DNA from: Sphingopyxis sp. H053
GTDB lineage: Bacteria; Pseudomonadota; Alphaproteobacteria; Sphingomonadales; Sphingomonadaceae
NCBI RefSeq assembly: GCF_001468225.1
Contig: NZ_LNRU01000004.1
Location: 1-64,000, forward strand
Reading direction: 5' to 3'
DNA: 64,000 nucleotides
Translations under genes and position numbers: made by a program
Notes under the pieces: model-generated
What the model saw: the letters and a program-made list of their open reading frames with translations, nothing else
Told to the model about the DNA's origin: nothing
Database searches by the model: none
Shown here: one piece after another, positions 52,856 to 62,685 of the stretch
Numbering within the stretch: position 1 is the first letter of the stretch
Layout: each line of letters begins with the position of its first letter

Positions 52856-53862
52856 TCATTCAATCATAAGTAGATGTTTGGATTTTCTCGACTTTAAATT
52901 TCTCGATTTCCTTCTTCCCATATAGGAAAGATGCGATGATTTTTTAATTCCAGCTATCAGTTCAGGAAGGCCTTGCAAATTAACTACGAAATTTTGGGTC
53001 ATAAATCTTCGAGAGGCATATCCTTGACTGAACAGGTCATCGATAAATTTTACAGGGTCTCCGAAAAATCTACTAAATTTCTTCCCATCATTTTCGATGT
53101 CGTACGATATGTCTTTTACGGACGACAAAACTCCTTCCCTGTCGACGTTTGAAAAATATTGGTCGTAGTGACTCTGAAAATCTGGACCTATATTAGAATA
53201 GTATATGACGCAGCTTGATTCGTAAGATATATCTTCAATTGATTTTGACTTCTCTATTTCTGATATAGAGATATTTGATTTAAAAACCCTAATTGGGGCA
53301 TTTGTGACAAGTATCTTGGTAAAAAAGATCGGGTGTCTGTCATCCTTATGCGAGTTTATCATATCCAGAACCTCCCTTTTTACCAACGGAGGTGACGCAT
53401 ACTTTAATTGATTGATTCCGTGGCGTATATCCTGCTCGGCTGCGCCCTTTTCAAATATCTCTACCCCCTTGTAAACAAAGGGGAATCTATTTTCATACTG
53501 ATAGATTGGTGTGGAATCTAAGTGAAATGAAGAGAACTCATCTATATAGGATATAGTATGCCCAAGAGTTGGGGCAAATGATTCATCATTTGGATCTTCA
53601 AAAAAAGTAAAGTTTTTTCTCTTGATCTATATTTACACTCACAAAGAAAGGAAATTGCATATGCAATTCCTTTATTGTTCTCCTTGTAGAATTTACCGAA
53701 AAGATCGGTTGAGAACTCTTTTTCGCTTTGTTCTGATTTTCGAATAAATTCGAACTCAGATTCGACGTAAACCTGATGTTTTACGAGCTCATTTGCGACC
53801 TCATGCTCCAGCGGTATGCCAGAAGATAATAGGTATCGTTTCCAACCATTTCCTTCACTCAT
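52856..53862 (-). pseudogene. AT-rich PD-(D/E)XK nuclease-like gene, broken by a one-base frameshift
   Basis: With one base restored, this would code for about 335 residues. The N-terminal part (MSEGNGWKRYLLSSGIPLEH) leads to KEFSTDLFG (Asp53) and FLCECKYRS (Glu75-x-Lys77), the D...ExK core of PD-(D/E)XK restriction-like nucleases. The frame breaks at a run of seven A on the plus strand (53600-53606); an eighth would join the two halves, which are otherwise open without any stop. The downstream half by itself can only start at a TTG at 53386. GC content is far lower than in the rest of the window. GGAG precedes the ATG at 53862. A sequencing error in the homopolymer, phase variation and true decay are all possible. 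Confidence 0.75.
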
Positions 53863-53910
53863 GTCCGCTCCGCGCAAAAGATGCTTCCGCCATAGGTCTA
53901 ACAACCCAAA

Positions 53911-54651
53911 TTATGTATCTGTCGTCACATCATCCCAGTCGGCGCGGTCGCTGTATCCAATCAGCCAGTTCAGCGCCTGATGCCGTTCCATTGTAACGCC
54001 CGGATGGAGTCCGGCGGGAGCGTCTTTGCCGTCGAGACCGGACTGTCGAACCGCCCAGTGACAGCGATAAATGAGGTCGGCTTCGTTCAAAATATCGTTG
54101 GCGGAACGCATGCCCCGCTCGGTGAGATCGCCGAACTTGTAAACCGTTTCCGAGATAAGCGGCACGTTGCAAGTGACGTTGGGCAAGCCAAGTTGGCCGT
54201 CGACATGCCGGAGAGCCCATAGAAGCACCCACGCCGCCTCGCACCGCCAGCTAAATTGCGTGCGCGCATGAAATTCGGGCCTTGGATCGTCGATGAACGC
54301 CAGTTCCTCCGGCGAAAAATAAGGGCGGAACCCGCGTTCGACGATGATGGAGTCGAGAAGTCCCTGATCGGGTTCTTCCGATGCTTTGAACGACACCATC
54401 GTCAACGCGCACAACCGTTCGGCCACTTCGCGCGGCGTGCGCAGGGTAATTTGCGCTTCGCTCTCGATCATCGGCAGATGCGGATTTATCGGAATGCCTT
54501 CAGCCCGCAAAAGGTCTTCGGCCCATTGCTTCCGTAGGGGTTGGTCGCCGAAAACCTCTTCAACTTCGTCAGCCAATGGCAACTGAACGGAAATGGGCTG
54601 GCTTTTTTCTGCTTCCCTGCTGTTTCCGAAAAGCTTTCTTATCCAGTCCAT
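53911..54651 (-). CDS. DUF4272 domain protein
   Basis: A 246-residue soluble protein. From about residue 40 it fits DUF4272: LRKQWAEDLLRAEGIPINPHLPMIESEAQITLRTPREVAERLCALTMVS, then YFSPEELAFIDDP and FSWRCEAAWVLLWALRHVDGQLGLPNVTC. The family is widely scattered and of unknown role. A GGGGGC site precedes the ATG. GC content is somewhat below the window average. It stands between two unknown genes on the same strand, 12 bases from the upstream one and 48 from the nuclease-like gene, so the three form a putative operon. Confidence 0.85.
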   Translation of the reverse strand: MDWIRKLFGNSREAEKSQPISVQLPLADEVEEVFGDQPLRKQWAEDLLRAEGIPINPHLPMIESEAQITLRTPREVAERLCALTMVSFKASEEPDQGLLDSIIVERGFRPYFSPEELAFIDDPRPEFHARTQFSWRCEAAWVLLWALRHVDGQLGLPNVTCNVPLISETVYKFGDLTERGMRSANDILNEADLIYRCHWAVRQSGLDGKDAPAGLHPGVTMERHQALNWLIGYSDRADWDDVTTDT

Positions 54652-54663
54652 TTTGCCCCCGAC

Positions 54664-55233
54664 TTATTGTTTGGCCTGACTTGCCACAACAACGCGGCTT
54701 GCGCCATCGTTGACCAATATGTCGAGGAGATCGAGCAAGGCATCCGCCGAAGCGGTGCCGAAGTCGATGGTGAGAAACCAGAAGGTGCCGTCGGTCTCGA
54801 TCTGGGTCGCCGAATGGATGGCGCCCGATAATGGCTCGCCGCGATTATAGGCGGTGTCCCCAAGGTCGAGCCACTTGTCGAGGAAATCGCCGATCAGGCT
54901 TTCGTCGCTCAACTGACGATCAAAGCCGACCTGCACGCCGCACCAAGTGAAGGGGTGAATTTCAAGGGTCACCGGGCCGAGGTCGAAGGCCCGGCCTTGC
55001 GCATCTTCGCGGGGATCAAGCCAAAGCTCCAGCACCCGCGTCGCGCCATCGGGCGTTTCGCCTAGCACGTCGGCGCGAAAATAGCGGAAGGGGAAAGGGA
55101 TTTCCTCGTTGTTCAGCGAGATCAGGATTTCGCTGACGCTATCGGGGTTTTCTGCCTTCGCTGCCTGTGCCGCGGTTTCGAAATAGGAGACGTAACGATC
55201 CCGCTCGTCAGATATTTTCGACGAAATCGACAT
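54664..55233 (-). CDS. Hypothetical protein, first gene of the island operon
   Basis: A 189-residue acidic, soluble protein with a GGGGGCG site. It has FPFRYFRADVLGETPDGATRVLELWLDPREDAQG, then FTWCGVQVGFDRQLSDESLIGDFLDKWLDLGDTAYN and FWFLTIDFGTASADALLDLLDILVNDGASRVVVAS. I do not recognise a family; the acidic surface and accessory setting are like those of immunity proteins, but no motif proves it. It starts 23 bases before thiC's stop codon region and reads in the same direction. GC content is moderately low. Confidence 0.75.
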   Translation of the reverse strand: MSISSKISDERDRYVSYFETAAQAAKAENPDSVSEILISLNNEEIPFPFRYFRADVLGETPDGATRVLELWLDPREDAQGRAFDLGPVTLEIHPFTWCGVQVGFDRQLSDESLIGDFLDKWLDLGDTAYNRGEPLSGAIHSATQIETDGTFWFLTIDFGTASADALLDLLDILVNDGASRVVVASQAKQ

Positions 55234-55255
55234 CGTTACGCCCCCTCAATCGTCG

Positions 55256-57296
<2,041 letters not shown>

Positions 57297-57342
57297 ATGG
57301 ATGGCTTATAGGCGCGGGCGATGGGAGAGGCCATCCCCAATC

Positions 57343-57415
57343 TCGTCATTCCCGCGAAAGCGGGGACCCAGTTCAACGACAGCTCGCTGGGTTCCCGCGT
57401 TCGCGGGAATGACGA
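57343..57415. repeat. Palindromic dispersed repeat (REP-like), copy 2
   Basis: Arms 57343-57371 and 57387-57415 match the copy at 327-400 closely, starting TCGTCATTCCCGCGAAAGC and ending GGGAATGACGA. It is between the thiC riboswitch and the DUF6265 gene. Confidence 0.87.
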
Positions 57416-57471
57416 AGAGAGGTTGGCGGCGCGTCAGCGCGGGCGTAGTGATGGCAAAGAGGGAGGTGCTT

Positions 57472-57912
57472 ATGCGGATCATGGCAGCGGCGTTGGCGGC
57501 ATTGCTGATCGCGGCGAGCCCGGCGGCGACGGTTGCGGATCTCGGTTGGCTCGCGGGCGACTGGGTGAGCGAGGCGGACGGGCGCTGGACCGAGGAAAGC
57601 TGGGCGCCCCCGCGCGGCGGGGTGATGCTCGGGCACAGCCGGTCGGGGCGCGGCGACAGCTTGCGCGAGTTCGAGTTCATCCGCATCGCGCGCGGCGGGG
57701 ATGGCGCGCTTGTCTATCTGGCGCAGCCGCAAGGCGGGGCGCCGGTGGCGTTCGCGTTGGTACGCCATGACGCGACGAGCGCGACCTTCGAGAATGCGGC
57801 GCATGATTATCCGCAGCGCATCGCTTATGCCCGGTCCGGCGACACGCTGACCGCGACGATCTCGGCGATCGACGGATCGAAGCCGCGCCGCTGGACCTAT
57901 CGGCGTCGCTGA
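57472..57912 (+). CDS. Exported DUF6265 protein
   Basis: A 146-residue exported protein. The signal peptide (MRIMAAALAALLIAASPAA) is followed by the DUF6265 pattern: LGWLAGDWVSEADGRWTEESWAPPRGGVMLGHSRS, then REFEFIRIA, LVYLAQPQGGAPVAFAL and TFENAAHDYPQRIAYAR. The ATG at 57472 has GGGAGG; upstream ATGs at 57451 and 57301 are less suitable. The fold is lipocalin-like; role unknown. The next gene's ATG overlaps its last base. Confidence 0.85.
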   Translation: MRIMAAALAALLIAASPAATVADLGWLAGDWVSEADGRWTEESWAPPRGGVMLGHSRSGRGDSLREFEFIRIARGGDGALVYLAQPQGGAPVAFALVRHDATSATFENAAHDYPQRIAYARSGDTLTATISAIDGSKPRRWTYRRR

Positions 57913-58646
57913 TGGACAAGACGGGACGGTTGTTCGCGATCATCGACAGCCTGCGCCGCCGCCGGCGGCCGGTGACCGCCGAGATACTCGCCGAGGAACA
58001 GGGCGTGTCGGTGCGCACGCTCTATCGCGACGTGCAGGCGCTGGCCGCGCTCGGCGCGCCGATCGAGGGCGAGGCGGGGGTCGGCTATGTGCTGCGCGCG
58101 GGGTTCTTCCTGCCGCCCTTGATGTTCACCCCCGACGAGCTCGAGGCGCTCGTGCTCGGCGCGCGCTGGGTCGAGGGGCGGCAGGACGGCGGCCTTTCGC
58201 GCGCGGCGGGGCTGGCGCTCGCGAAGATCGCGGCGGCGAGCCCCGACGAATTGAAGCACCGGATCGACGAGGCGGGGCTGTGGCCGGTGAGCAGCCAGTG
58301 GCGCGAGATCAACGCGCCCCTCTTGGCGACCGTGCGCGCGGCGATGCGCGCCGAAAAGACGCTGCACATCGGCTATGCCGACGCGAGCGGCGCCGCGACC
58401 GAGCGCGCGATCTGGCCCGCGGCGCTCGCCTATTATGAAGAGAAGCATATCATTGCCGCCTGGTGCCTGCTGCGCCAGGATTTCCGCAGTTTTCGTATCG
58501 ATCGCGTGACCTCGGCGCGGATCGGCGATGAAGGCTTCGGGCGCCGCCGCGCGGTGCTGATGGCCGATTTCTGGCGCCACCGCGACTATTCCGAACAGCC
58601 TGCTGACATGATCTGTCAGGAGACCCGGCTAAACCCTGCTGCGTGA
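57912..58646 (+). CDS. YafY-type WYL-domain transcriptional regulator
   Basis: A 244-residue regulator. An N-terminal helix-turn-helix (RLFAIIDSLRRRRRPVTAEILAEEQGVSVRTLYRDVQALAALG) binds DNA. The WYL domain follows, with WREINAPLLATVRAAMRAEKTLHIGYADASG and the later YYEEKHIIAAWCLLRQDFRSFRIDRV. WYL domains sense small ligands, often nucleic-acid fragments or metabolites. The start overlaps the DUF6265 stop, so the genes are coupled. The GFA gene 45 bases downstream is its usual partner. Confidence 0.93.
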   Translation: MDKTGRLFAIIDSLRRRRRPVTAEILAEEQGVSVRTLYRDVQALAALGAPIEGEAGVGYVLRAGFFLPPLMFTPDELEALVLGARWVEGRQDGGLSRAAGLALAKIAAASPDELKHRIDEAGLWPVSSQWREINAPLLATVRAAMRAEKTLHIGYADASGAATERAIWPAALAYYEEKHIIAAWCLLRQDFRSFRIDRVTSARIGDEGFGRRRAVLMADFWRHRDYSEQPADMICQETRLNPAA

Positions 58647-58691
58647 AGGGCGGCCGGCGATCGGCGCCCGAAAGGCCAAGGATTTTCAGCG

Positions 58692-59096
58692 ATGACCCAG
58701 ACCTATCACGGCTCGTGCCACTGCGGCGCGGTCAAGTTCGAAGCCGACATCGACCTCGCGGCGGGGACGGGTAAATGCAATTGCTCGATCTGCACCAAGA
58801 AGCGTGGCTGGAACGCGCAGATCAAGCCCGACGCCTTTCGCCTGCTGAGCGATCCCGCGGCGCTGTCCGACTATCAGTTCGGATCGAACAGCGCGCACCA
58901 TGTCTTTTGCAAGACGTGCGGCGTGGCGTCGTTCGGGCATGGCTATGTCGAGGAAATCGGCGGCGCTTATTATTCGGTCGCGATCGCGTGCCTCGACGAC
59001 CTTGAGCCCGCTGAGATGGCGGCGCTGCCGGTGATGTTTATGGACGGCGCGGGCAACAATTGGTGGAACCCGCCCGAGGTCACGTCGCATATGTGA
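58692..59096 (+). CDS. GFA family zinc protein
   Basis: A 134-residue protein of the glutathione-dependent formaldehyde-activating (GFA/CENP-V) family. The zinc-binding Cys are in place: C9/C11 (GSCHCG), C29/C31/C34 (GKCNCSIC) and C73/C76 (FCKTCG). Most such proteins have unproven function; some condense glutathione with formaldehyde. The WYL regulator just upstream probably controls it. Confidence 0.93.
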   Translation: MTQTYHGSCHCGAVKFEADIDLAAGTGKCNCSICTKKRGWNAQIKPDAFRLLSDPAALSDYQFGSNSAHHVFCKTCGVASFGHGYVEEIGGAYYSVAIACLDDLEPAEMAALPVMFMDGAGNNWWNPPEVTSHM

Positions 59097-59168
59097 GGCG
59101 CGTCGGTCGGACGCTGGTTCGGGTAATGTTGGCATTGGGGCAGGAAGCGGGCGTCGCGCCCTTTCCCT

Positions 59169-59261
59169 TCGTCATCCCGGACTTGATCCGGGATCCCGCT
59201 TTCTGAGGCATCGACTGGCTTTGACTTCAAGCGGGACCCCGGATCAAGTCCGGGGTGACGA
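59169..59261. repeat. Two-armed TCGTCATCCCGGACTTGATC repeat
   Basis: Arms at about 59169-59201 and 59229-59261 are imperfect inverted copies of each other and each contains a smaller palindrome (CCCGGACTTGATCCGGG). The half copy at 23169 has the same core. It lies between the GFA gene and the convergent YdcZ-type transporter. Confidence 0.85.
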
Positions 59262-59296
59262 TGATAGCGAGGTCGGCTTCCGGCCGAAAGCTGCTG

Positions 59297-59755
59297 TCAA
59301 CCCGTCCGCCGCGCCAGATAGACACCCGCGACCATCAGCGCGATCCCCGCGAGGCGCTTCGCGTCGATCGCCGAGCGTATCGCGCCGAACAGGCCGAAAT
59401 GATCGATCGTCGCGGCGCTGATCAACTGGCCGACGAGCACGAAGAAGATCGCGTTGCCGACCCCGAAGCGCGGTGCGATGAAGGTGACCGAGATGGCGTA
59501 AAAGGCCATGAACGCCCCGCCGAAATAGAAATGCGCCGGAATGTCGGCCGACAGCCGCACCTGCCCGAGCGAACCGGTGGCGAGCGCGCCCGTGACCGCG
59601 ATGAGCAGGCCGAGGGTGAAGAGGATCACCGATGCCGCCATCGGGCTTTCGAGCCGCGCGCCGAGCCCGCCGTTCAATGCGGCGAGGATCGGGATACCGA
59701 CCCCGGTCAGGAACATGATCGTGGCGAAGGCGGGGGCGGCATTGTTTGCGGTCAT
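59297..59755 (-). CDS. YdcZ-type DMT family transporter
   Basis: A 152-residue membrane protein with five hydrophobic segments. The half-size EamA-like layout (FLTGVGIPILAALNGGLGARLESPMAASVILFTLGL, then PAHFYFGGAFMAFYAISVTFIAPRFGVGNAIFFVLVGQLISAATIDHFG) is the DUF606/YdcZ group. The ATG at 59755 has AAGGAG. It is the last gene of a minus-strand run with the GST and PNPOx genes. Substrate unknown. Confidence 0.88.
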   Translation of the reverse strand: MTANNAAPAFATIMFLTGVGIPILAALNGGLGARLESPMAASVILFTLGLLIAVTGALATGSLGQVRLSADIPAHFYFGGAFMAFYAISVTFIAPRFGVGNAIFFVLVGQLISAATIDHFGLFGAIRSAIDAKRLAGIALMVAGVYLARRTG

Positions 59756-59846
59756 CGCTGGGTCTCCTTGGCGGCCTCGGCAGCGCGATAGGCGAGGACG
59801 GGCAATCCGCCTAATCCCCAATTGGCGGTCCGGGCCGCGCCGATCG

Positions 59847-60449
59847 TCACGACGGTGGCCCCCAGCCCGGCATGGCGGGAAAGCCGGGCAGCGCGGCGAT
59901 CCTATGCGTCCAGGCGTCGATTGCGGGCCAGCCGGCGAGGTCGATCCCCGCATCGCCCATCAGCGCCAGATACGGACTCGCCGCAAGGTCGGCGATCGTG
60001 AGCCGGCCACCGACGAGCCAGTCGCGGTGCGCCAGATGCGCCTCGATCACGGGCAGAAACCGCGCGGTGACCGCCGCGGCATGATCCTCGGGAATCGATA
60101 TGCCGAACCGCCGCGCGAGGCGGAGCGCGGCGGGGCCGTTCGCGATCTCGTTCGCGGCGTGCGACAGCCAGAGGGCAATCTCGCCGCGTTCCTCGGGCGT
60201 CTGGCCGTCCCACACGCCCGCGCGGTGGCGCGCGGCGAGGCAGGTCAGGATCGCCTGGCTGTCGCGCAGCGTGACATCGCCTTCGATGAACAGCGGGATC
60301 TGCGCCATCGGGGTGAGCGCGCGAAAGGCGTCCGACTGGCGTGCCGCGGCGTCGGTCAACCGTTCTTCCCACGGCAGGCCGAGGAAGGCGAGCGCCATGC
60401 GAATCTTGTGGGTGTTGCCCGACAGGGGGGTGCCGTAGAGGGTGATCAT
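59847..60449 (-). CDS. Glutathione S-transferase family protein
   Basis: A 200-residue GST. The thioredoxin-like N-terminus is MITLYGTPLSGNTHKIRMALAFLGLPWEERL, with PLFIEGDVTLRDSQAILTCLA as the glutathione Glu/Asp-Ser loop. The all-helical C-terminal domain contains WLVGGRLTIADLAASPYLAL, the conserved N-capping box. The start at 60449 is preceded by AAGGAAC; upstream frame is in a repeat. Probable conjugating or reductive enzyme; substrate unknown. Likely co-transcribed with its neighbours. Confidence 0.92.
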   Translation of the reverse strand: MITLYGTPLSGNTHKIRMALAFLGLPWEERLTDAAARQSDAFRALTPMAQIPLFIEGDVTLRDSQAILTCLAARHRAGVWDGQTPEERGEIALWLSHAANEIANGPAALRLARRFGISIPEDHAAAVTARFLPVIEAHLAHRDWLVGGRLTIADLAASPYLALMGDAGIDLAGWPAIDAWTHRIAALPGFPAMPGWGPPS

Positions 60450-60491
60450 TGAGGGGTGTTCCTTTTCCTTTTGTCCGACTTGCGTCGGACC

Positions 60492-60570
60492 CGCACCAGC
60501 CCGCTCCCCCACCCGACCTCCCCAACAGTTTATCGTCATGGGAGGTCGGGTGGGGAAGCGGGCTGGTGCG
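60492..60570. repeat. 31-bp inverted repeat spanning the 3' end of the PNPOx-like gene
   Basis: 60492-60522 and 60540-60570 are inverted copies with one mismatch (CGCACCAGCCCGCTCCCCCA onward), around a 17-base loop. The right arm overlaps the last coding bases of the PNPOx-like gene. Confidence 0.9.
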
Positions 60571-61183
60571 GCATTGAACGAAGCGCCGCGATTTCGGCGC
60601 GCAGCTGGTTGATCTCGGCCGCCATCGGGCGGACCGCGGCGGAAATTTCGGCTTCGGTGAAGCGCGGCGTGATGTGTTGCGAGCAATTCCATTCCCAGCC
60701 GATGACATCGATGAAGAAGGCGCGCTCGGGGGTCGCGCGATAGCCCTCGGGCATCAATGCGGTGACCGCGGCGGGATCGTCGGCGAGCTCGACACTCACC
60801 GCATGGCCGACGAGTTTGAGCCGGTCCTTGTTCGGATAGTCCATCAGGAACAACGAGACGCGGTTGTTGCCGGCAAGGTTGGCGGTGCTGATATATTGGC
60901 GGTTGCCGCGATAGTCGGCGAAACCGATGCGATTGCCCGCGATGTGGCGCAGAAAGCCCGCGGGGCCGCCGCGATGCTGCATATAGGGCCAGCCGTCGGC
61001 AGTGACGCTCGCCATGTAAAAGCTGTCGCGCAGCGCGATATAGTCGAGCTCCTTGGCGGTCAGCGCGTCGGGGGTGCCGTCGGCCCCGGCGTCCATCTTG
61101 ATATAGGCGGCGCGCGAGCCATGGCGTTCCTGCACCGCCTTCACCGCGTCGCTAAACAGCGTGTGCCGATAATTTTGCGCCAT
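60536..61183 (-). CDS. Pyridoxamine 5'-phosphate oxidase-like flavin protein
   Basis: A 215-residue PNPOx-like split-barrel protein. SFYMASVTADGWPYMQHRGGPAGFLRHI and IGFADYRGNRQYISTANLAGNNRVSLFLMDYPN are the FMN/F420-binding barrel blocks. A helical tail follows (EINQLRAEIAALR). It may reduce or oxidise an aromatic substrate rather than make pyridoxal phosphate. AAAGGAAA precedes the ATG at 61183. Its last dozen residues (HQPASPPDLP) are coded by the repeat arm at 60540-60570. It diverges from a LysR gene and heads a run with GST and YdcZ. Confidence 0.88.
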   Translation of the reverse strand: MAQNYRHTLFSDAVKAVQERHGSRAAYIKMDAGADGTPDALTAKELDYIALRDSFYMASVTADGWPYMQHRGGPAGFLRHIAGNRIGFADYRGNRQYISTANLAGNNRVSLFLMDYPNKDRLKLVGHAVSVELADDPAAVTALMPEGYRATPERAFFIDVIGWEWNCSQHITPRFTEAEISAAVRPMAAEINQLRAEIAALRSMPHQPASPPDLP

Positions 61184-61256
61184 GGGCCGTTTCCTTTCGG
61201 TGAGCGGTCTAGGCTGTTGCGTCGTTCGTGATAATGAGTGAAGATCGAACAAGTTA

Positions 61257-61273
61257 ATTCCGGAAATTGGAAT
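61257..61273. promoter_or_regulatory. LysR-type operator palindrome
   Basis: ATTCCGGAAATTGGAAT is a 17-base ATTCC-N7-GGAAT palindrome that fits the T-N11-A LysR box. It lies four bases before the LysR start codon and 74 bases before the divergent PNPOx-like start. Confidence 0.55.
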
Positions 61274-61277
61274 AATC

Positions 61278-62168
61278 ATGGACCGGTTGCTCACGCTCGA
61301 AATGTTCGTCGCGGTCGCGACCGAGGGCGGTTTTGCCGCCGCGGCGCGCAAGCTCGGCAGCTCGCCGCCCGCGGTGACGCGCGGAATCGCGGCGCTCGAG
61401 GCGCGGCTGGGAACGAGCCTGTTCCACCGCTCGACGCGTGCGGTCGCGCTGACCGATGCGGGCGCGGCGTTTCTGGAGCAGGCGCGCCGCATCCTTGCCG
61501 ATCTCGCGGGCGCCGAGCGCGAAATCCGCGGCGCCGTGGCCGAACCGCGGGGGCAGCTGCATGTGACAGCGCCGGTGATGTTCGGGCGGCTGCATGTACT
61601 GCCCGTCGTGGGCGAACTGATGGCGCTGCACCGCGAGCTGTCGGCGCGGATGATGCTGATCGACCGCAATGTGCGGATCGTCGAGGAGGGGATCGACGTC
61701 GCGGTGCGCATCGGTCCGCTGGCGGACTCCGGGTTGAAGGCGGTGCGCATCGGCTGGGTGCGCCAGATGCTTGTCGCGAGCCCCGCCTATCTGGCGCGAC
61801 GCGGCGCGCCGGCGAGCGTCGCGGAGCTGGCGGGGCATGATGTGATCGCGGCGATGGGGCCGCGCGCCGCGGGCGAATGGCAATTCGTATCGGGACGCTG
61901 GCGCGTCGAACCGCGCCCGCGGCTGGTGCTCAACACCGTCGATGGCATTTTGGCGGCGGCCGAGGCGGGGCTGGGGATCGCCAATCTCTTGAGTTACCAG
62001 CTCGCCGCGGCGGTCGATGCGGGGCGGTTGATCGCGTTGCTCGCCGACGAGCAGCCGCCCGCGCTGCCCGTGCATCTGCTGTTCGAACCGTCGCGCGCCG
62101 GTTTGCCCGCGGTGCGGCTGTTCATTGCGGCGATGAAGGTACGGATGCGAATGGTGGGGCTGGTTTGA
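61278..62168 (+). CDS. LysR family transcriptional regulator
   Basis: A 296-residue LysR regulator. The winged helix-turn-helix is LLTLEMFVAVATEGGFAAAARKLGSSPPAVTRGIAALEARLGTSLFHRSTRAVALTDAG. A coiled linker follows, then the substrate-binding domain with GQLHVTAPVMFGRLHVLPVVGELM and GIANLLSYQLAAAVDAGRLI. It probably controls the divergent PNPOx-GST-YdcZ run from the shared gap, where a candidate operator lies. Effector unknown. Confidence 0.95.
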   Translation: MDRLLTLEMFVAVATEGGFAAAARKLGSSPPAVTRGIAALEARLGTSLFHRSTRAVALTDAGAAFLEQARRILADLAGAEREIRGAVAEPRGQLHVTAPVMFGRLHVLPVVGELMALHRELSARMMLIDRNVRIVEEGIDVAVRIGPLADSGLKAVRIGWVRQMLVASPAYLARRGAPASVAELAGHDVIAAMGPRAAGEWQFVSGRWRVEPRPRLVLNTVDGILAAAEAGLGIANLLSYQLAAAVDAGRLIALLADEQPPALPVHLLFEPSRAGLPAVRLFIAAMKVRMRMVGLV

Positions 62169-62201
62169 GGGTGGGGTCTGGCGGGCGGCGGCTGAGGCAG
62201 G

Positions 62202-62672
62202 TTATTTCGCGGCCGGCGCTGCGGGGTCGTAGGACGAAACATGGTTCATCGCGATCACCCAGCGGCCGTCGATCTTGCGAAACAGACGGGTGTTGATCCC
62301 TTCTTGCGACCGCTCGGGCCGCGCGAGATGATAGTGGCTGATGAGCAGCGCGGCGTCGGGCGCGAGGATGTCGATGCTGATGTCATAGAAATGGAGCGTG
62401 CCGCGCCGCCCGGGTGAGCCGCCATAGTCGCGGACATAATGGTCGAGCGTGCCCTGCCACCCGTCCTGAATCCTGCCGCCCGAGACGAAGGTCACCCCGG
62501 GGTTCCAGAAGCCCGCCATATAGCCGGTAAAATCGCTGCGGTTCCACGCCGCCTCCATATCGGCCACGACCTTCAGGATCGCCGCCTTCTCCGCCGTATC
62601 GTCGGCGTGCGCCTGAGTTGTGGCTCCGAACAGCAGCAGCGCCGCCAGCAGCATCCTTATCCACTTCGTCAT
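62202..62672 (-). CDS. Exported SnoaL/DUF4440-like protein
   Basis: A 156-residue exported NTF2-like protein. A signal peptide (MTKWIRMLLAALLLFGATTQAHA) leads to AILKVVADMEAAWNRSDFTGYMAGFWNPGVTFVSGGRIQDGWQGTLDHYVRDYG, then ISHYHLARPERSQEGINTRLFRKIDGRWVIAMNHVSS, the typical closing strands. AGGAG precedes the ATG. It is 13 bases after the amidohydrolase stop on the same strand, so the two are probably one transcript. Confidence 0.88.
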   Translation of the reverse strand: MTKWIRMLLAALLLFGATTQAHADDTAEKAAILKVVADMEAAWNRSDFTGYMAGFWNPGVTFVSGGRIQDGWQGTLDHYVRDYGGSPGRRGTLHFYDISIDILAPDAALLISHYHLARPERSQEGINTRLFRKIDGRWVIAMNHVSSYDPAAPAAK

Positions 62673-62685
62673 GGGATCTCTCTCC

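Noticed and set aside
53542..53904. A separate 120-residue gene in the AT-rich region
   Set aside because: Its first 15 codons begin at a TTG in front of a better ATG, and its last 33 residues come from a frame that is only open because of the one-base break. It is the N-terminal half of the broken nuclease-like gene.
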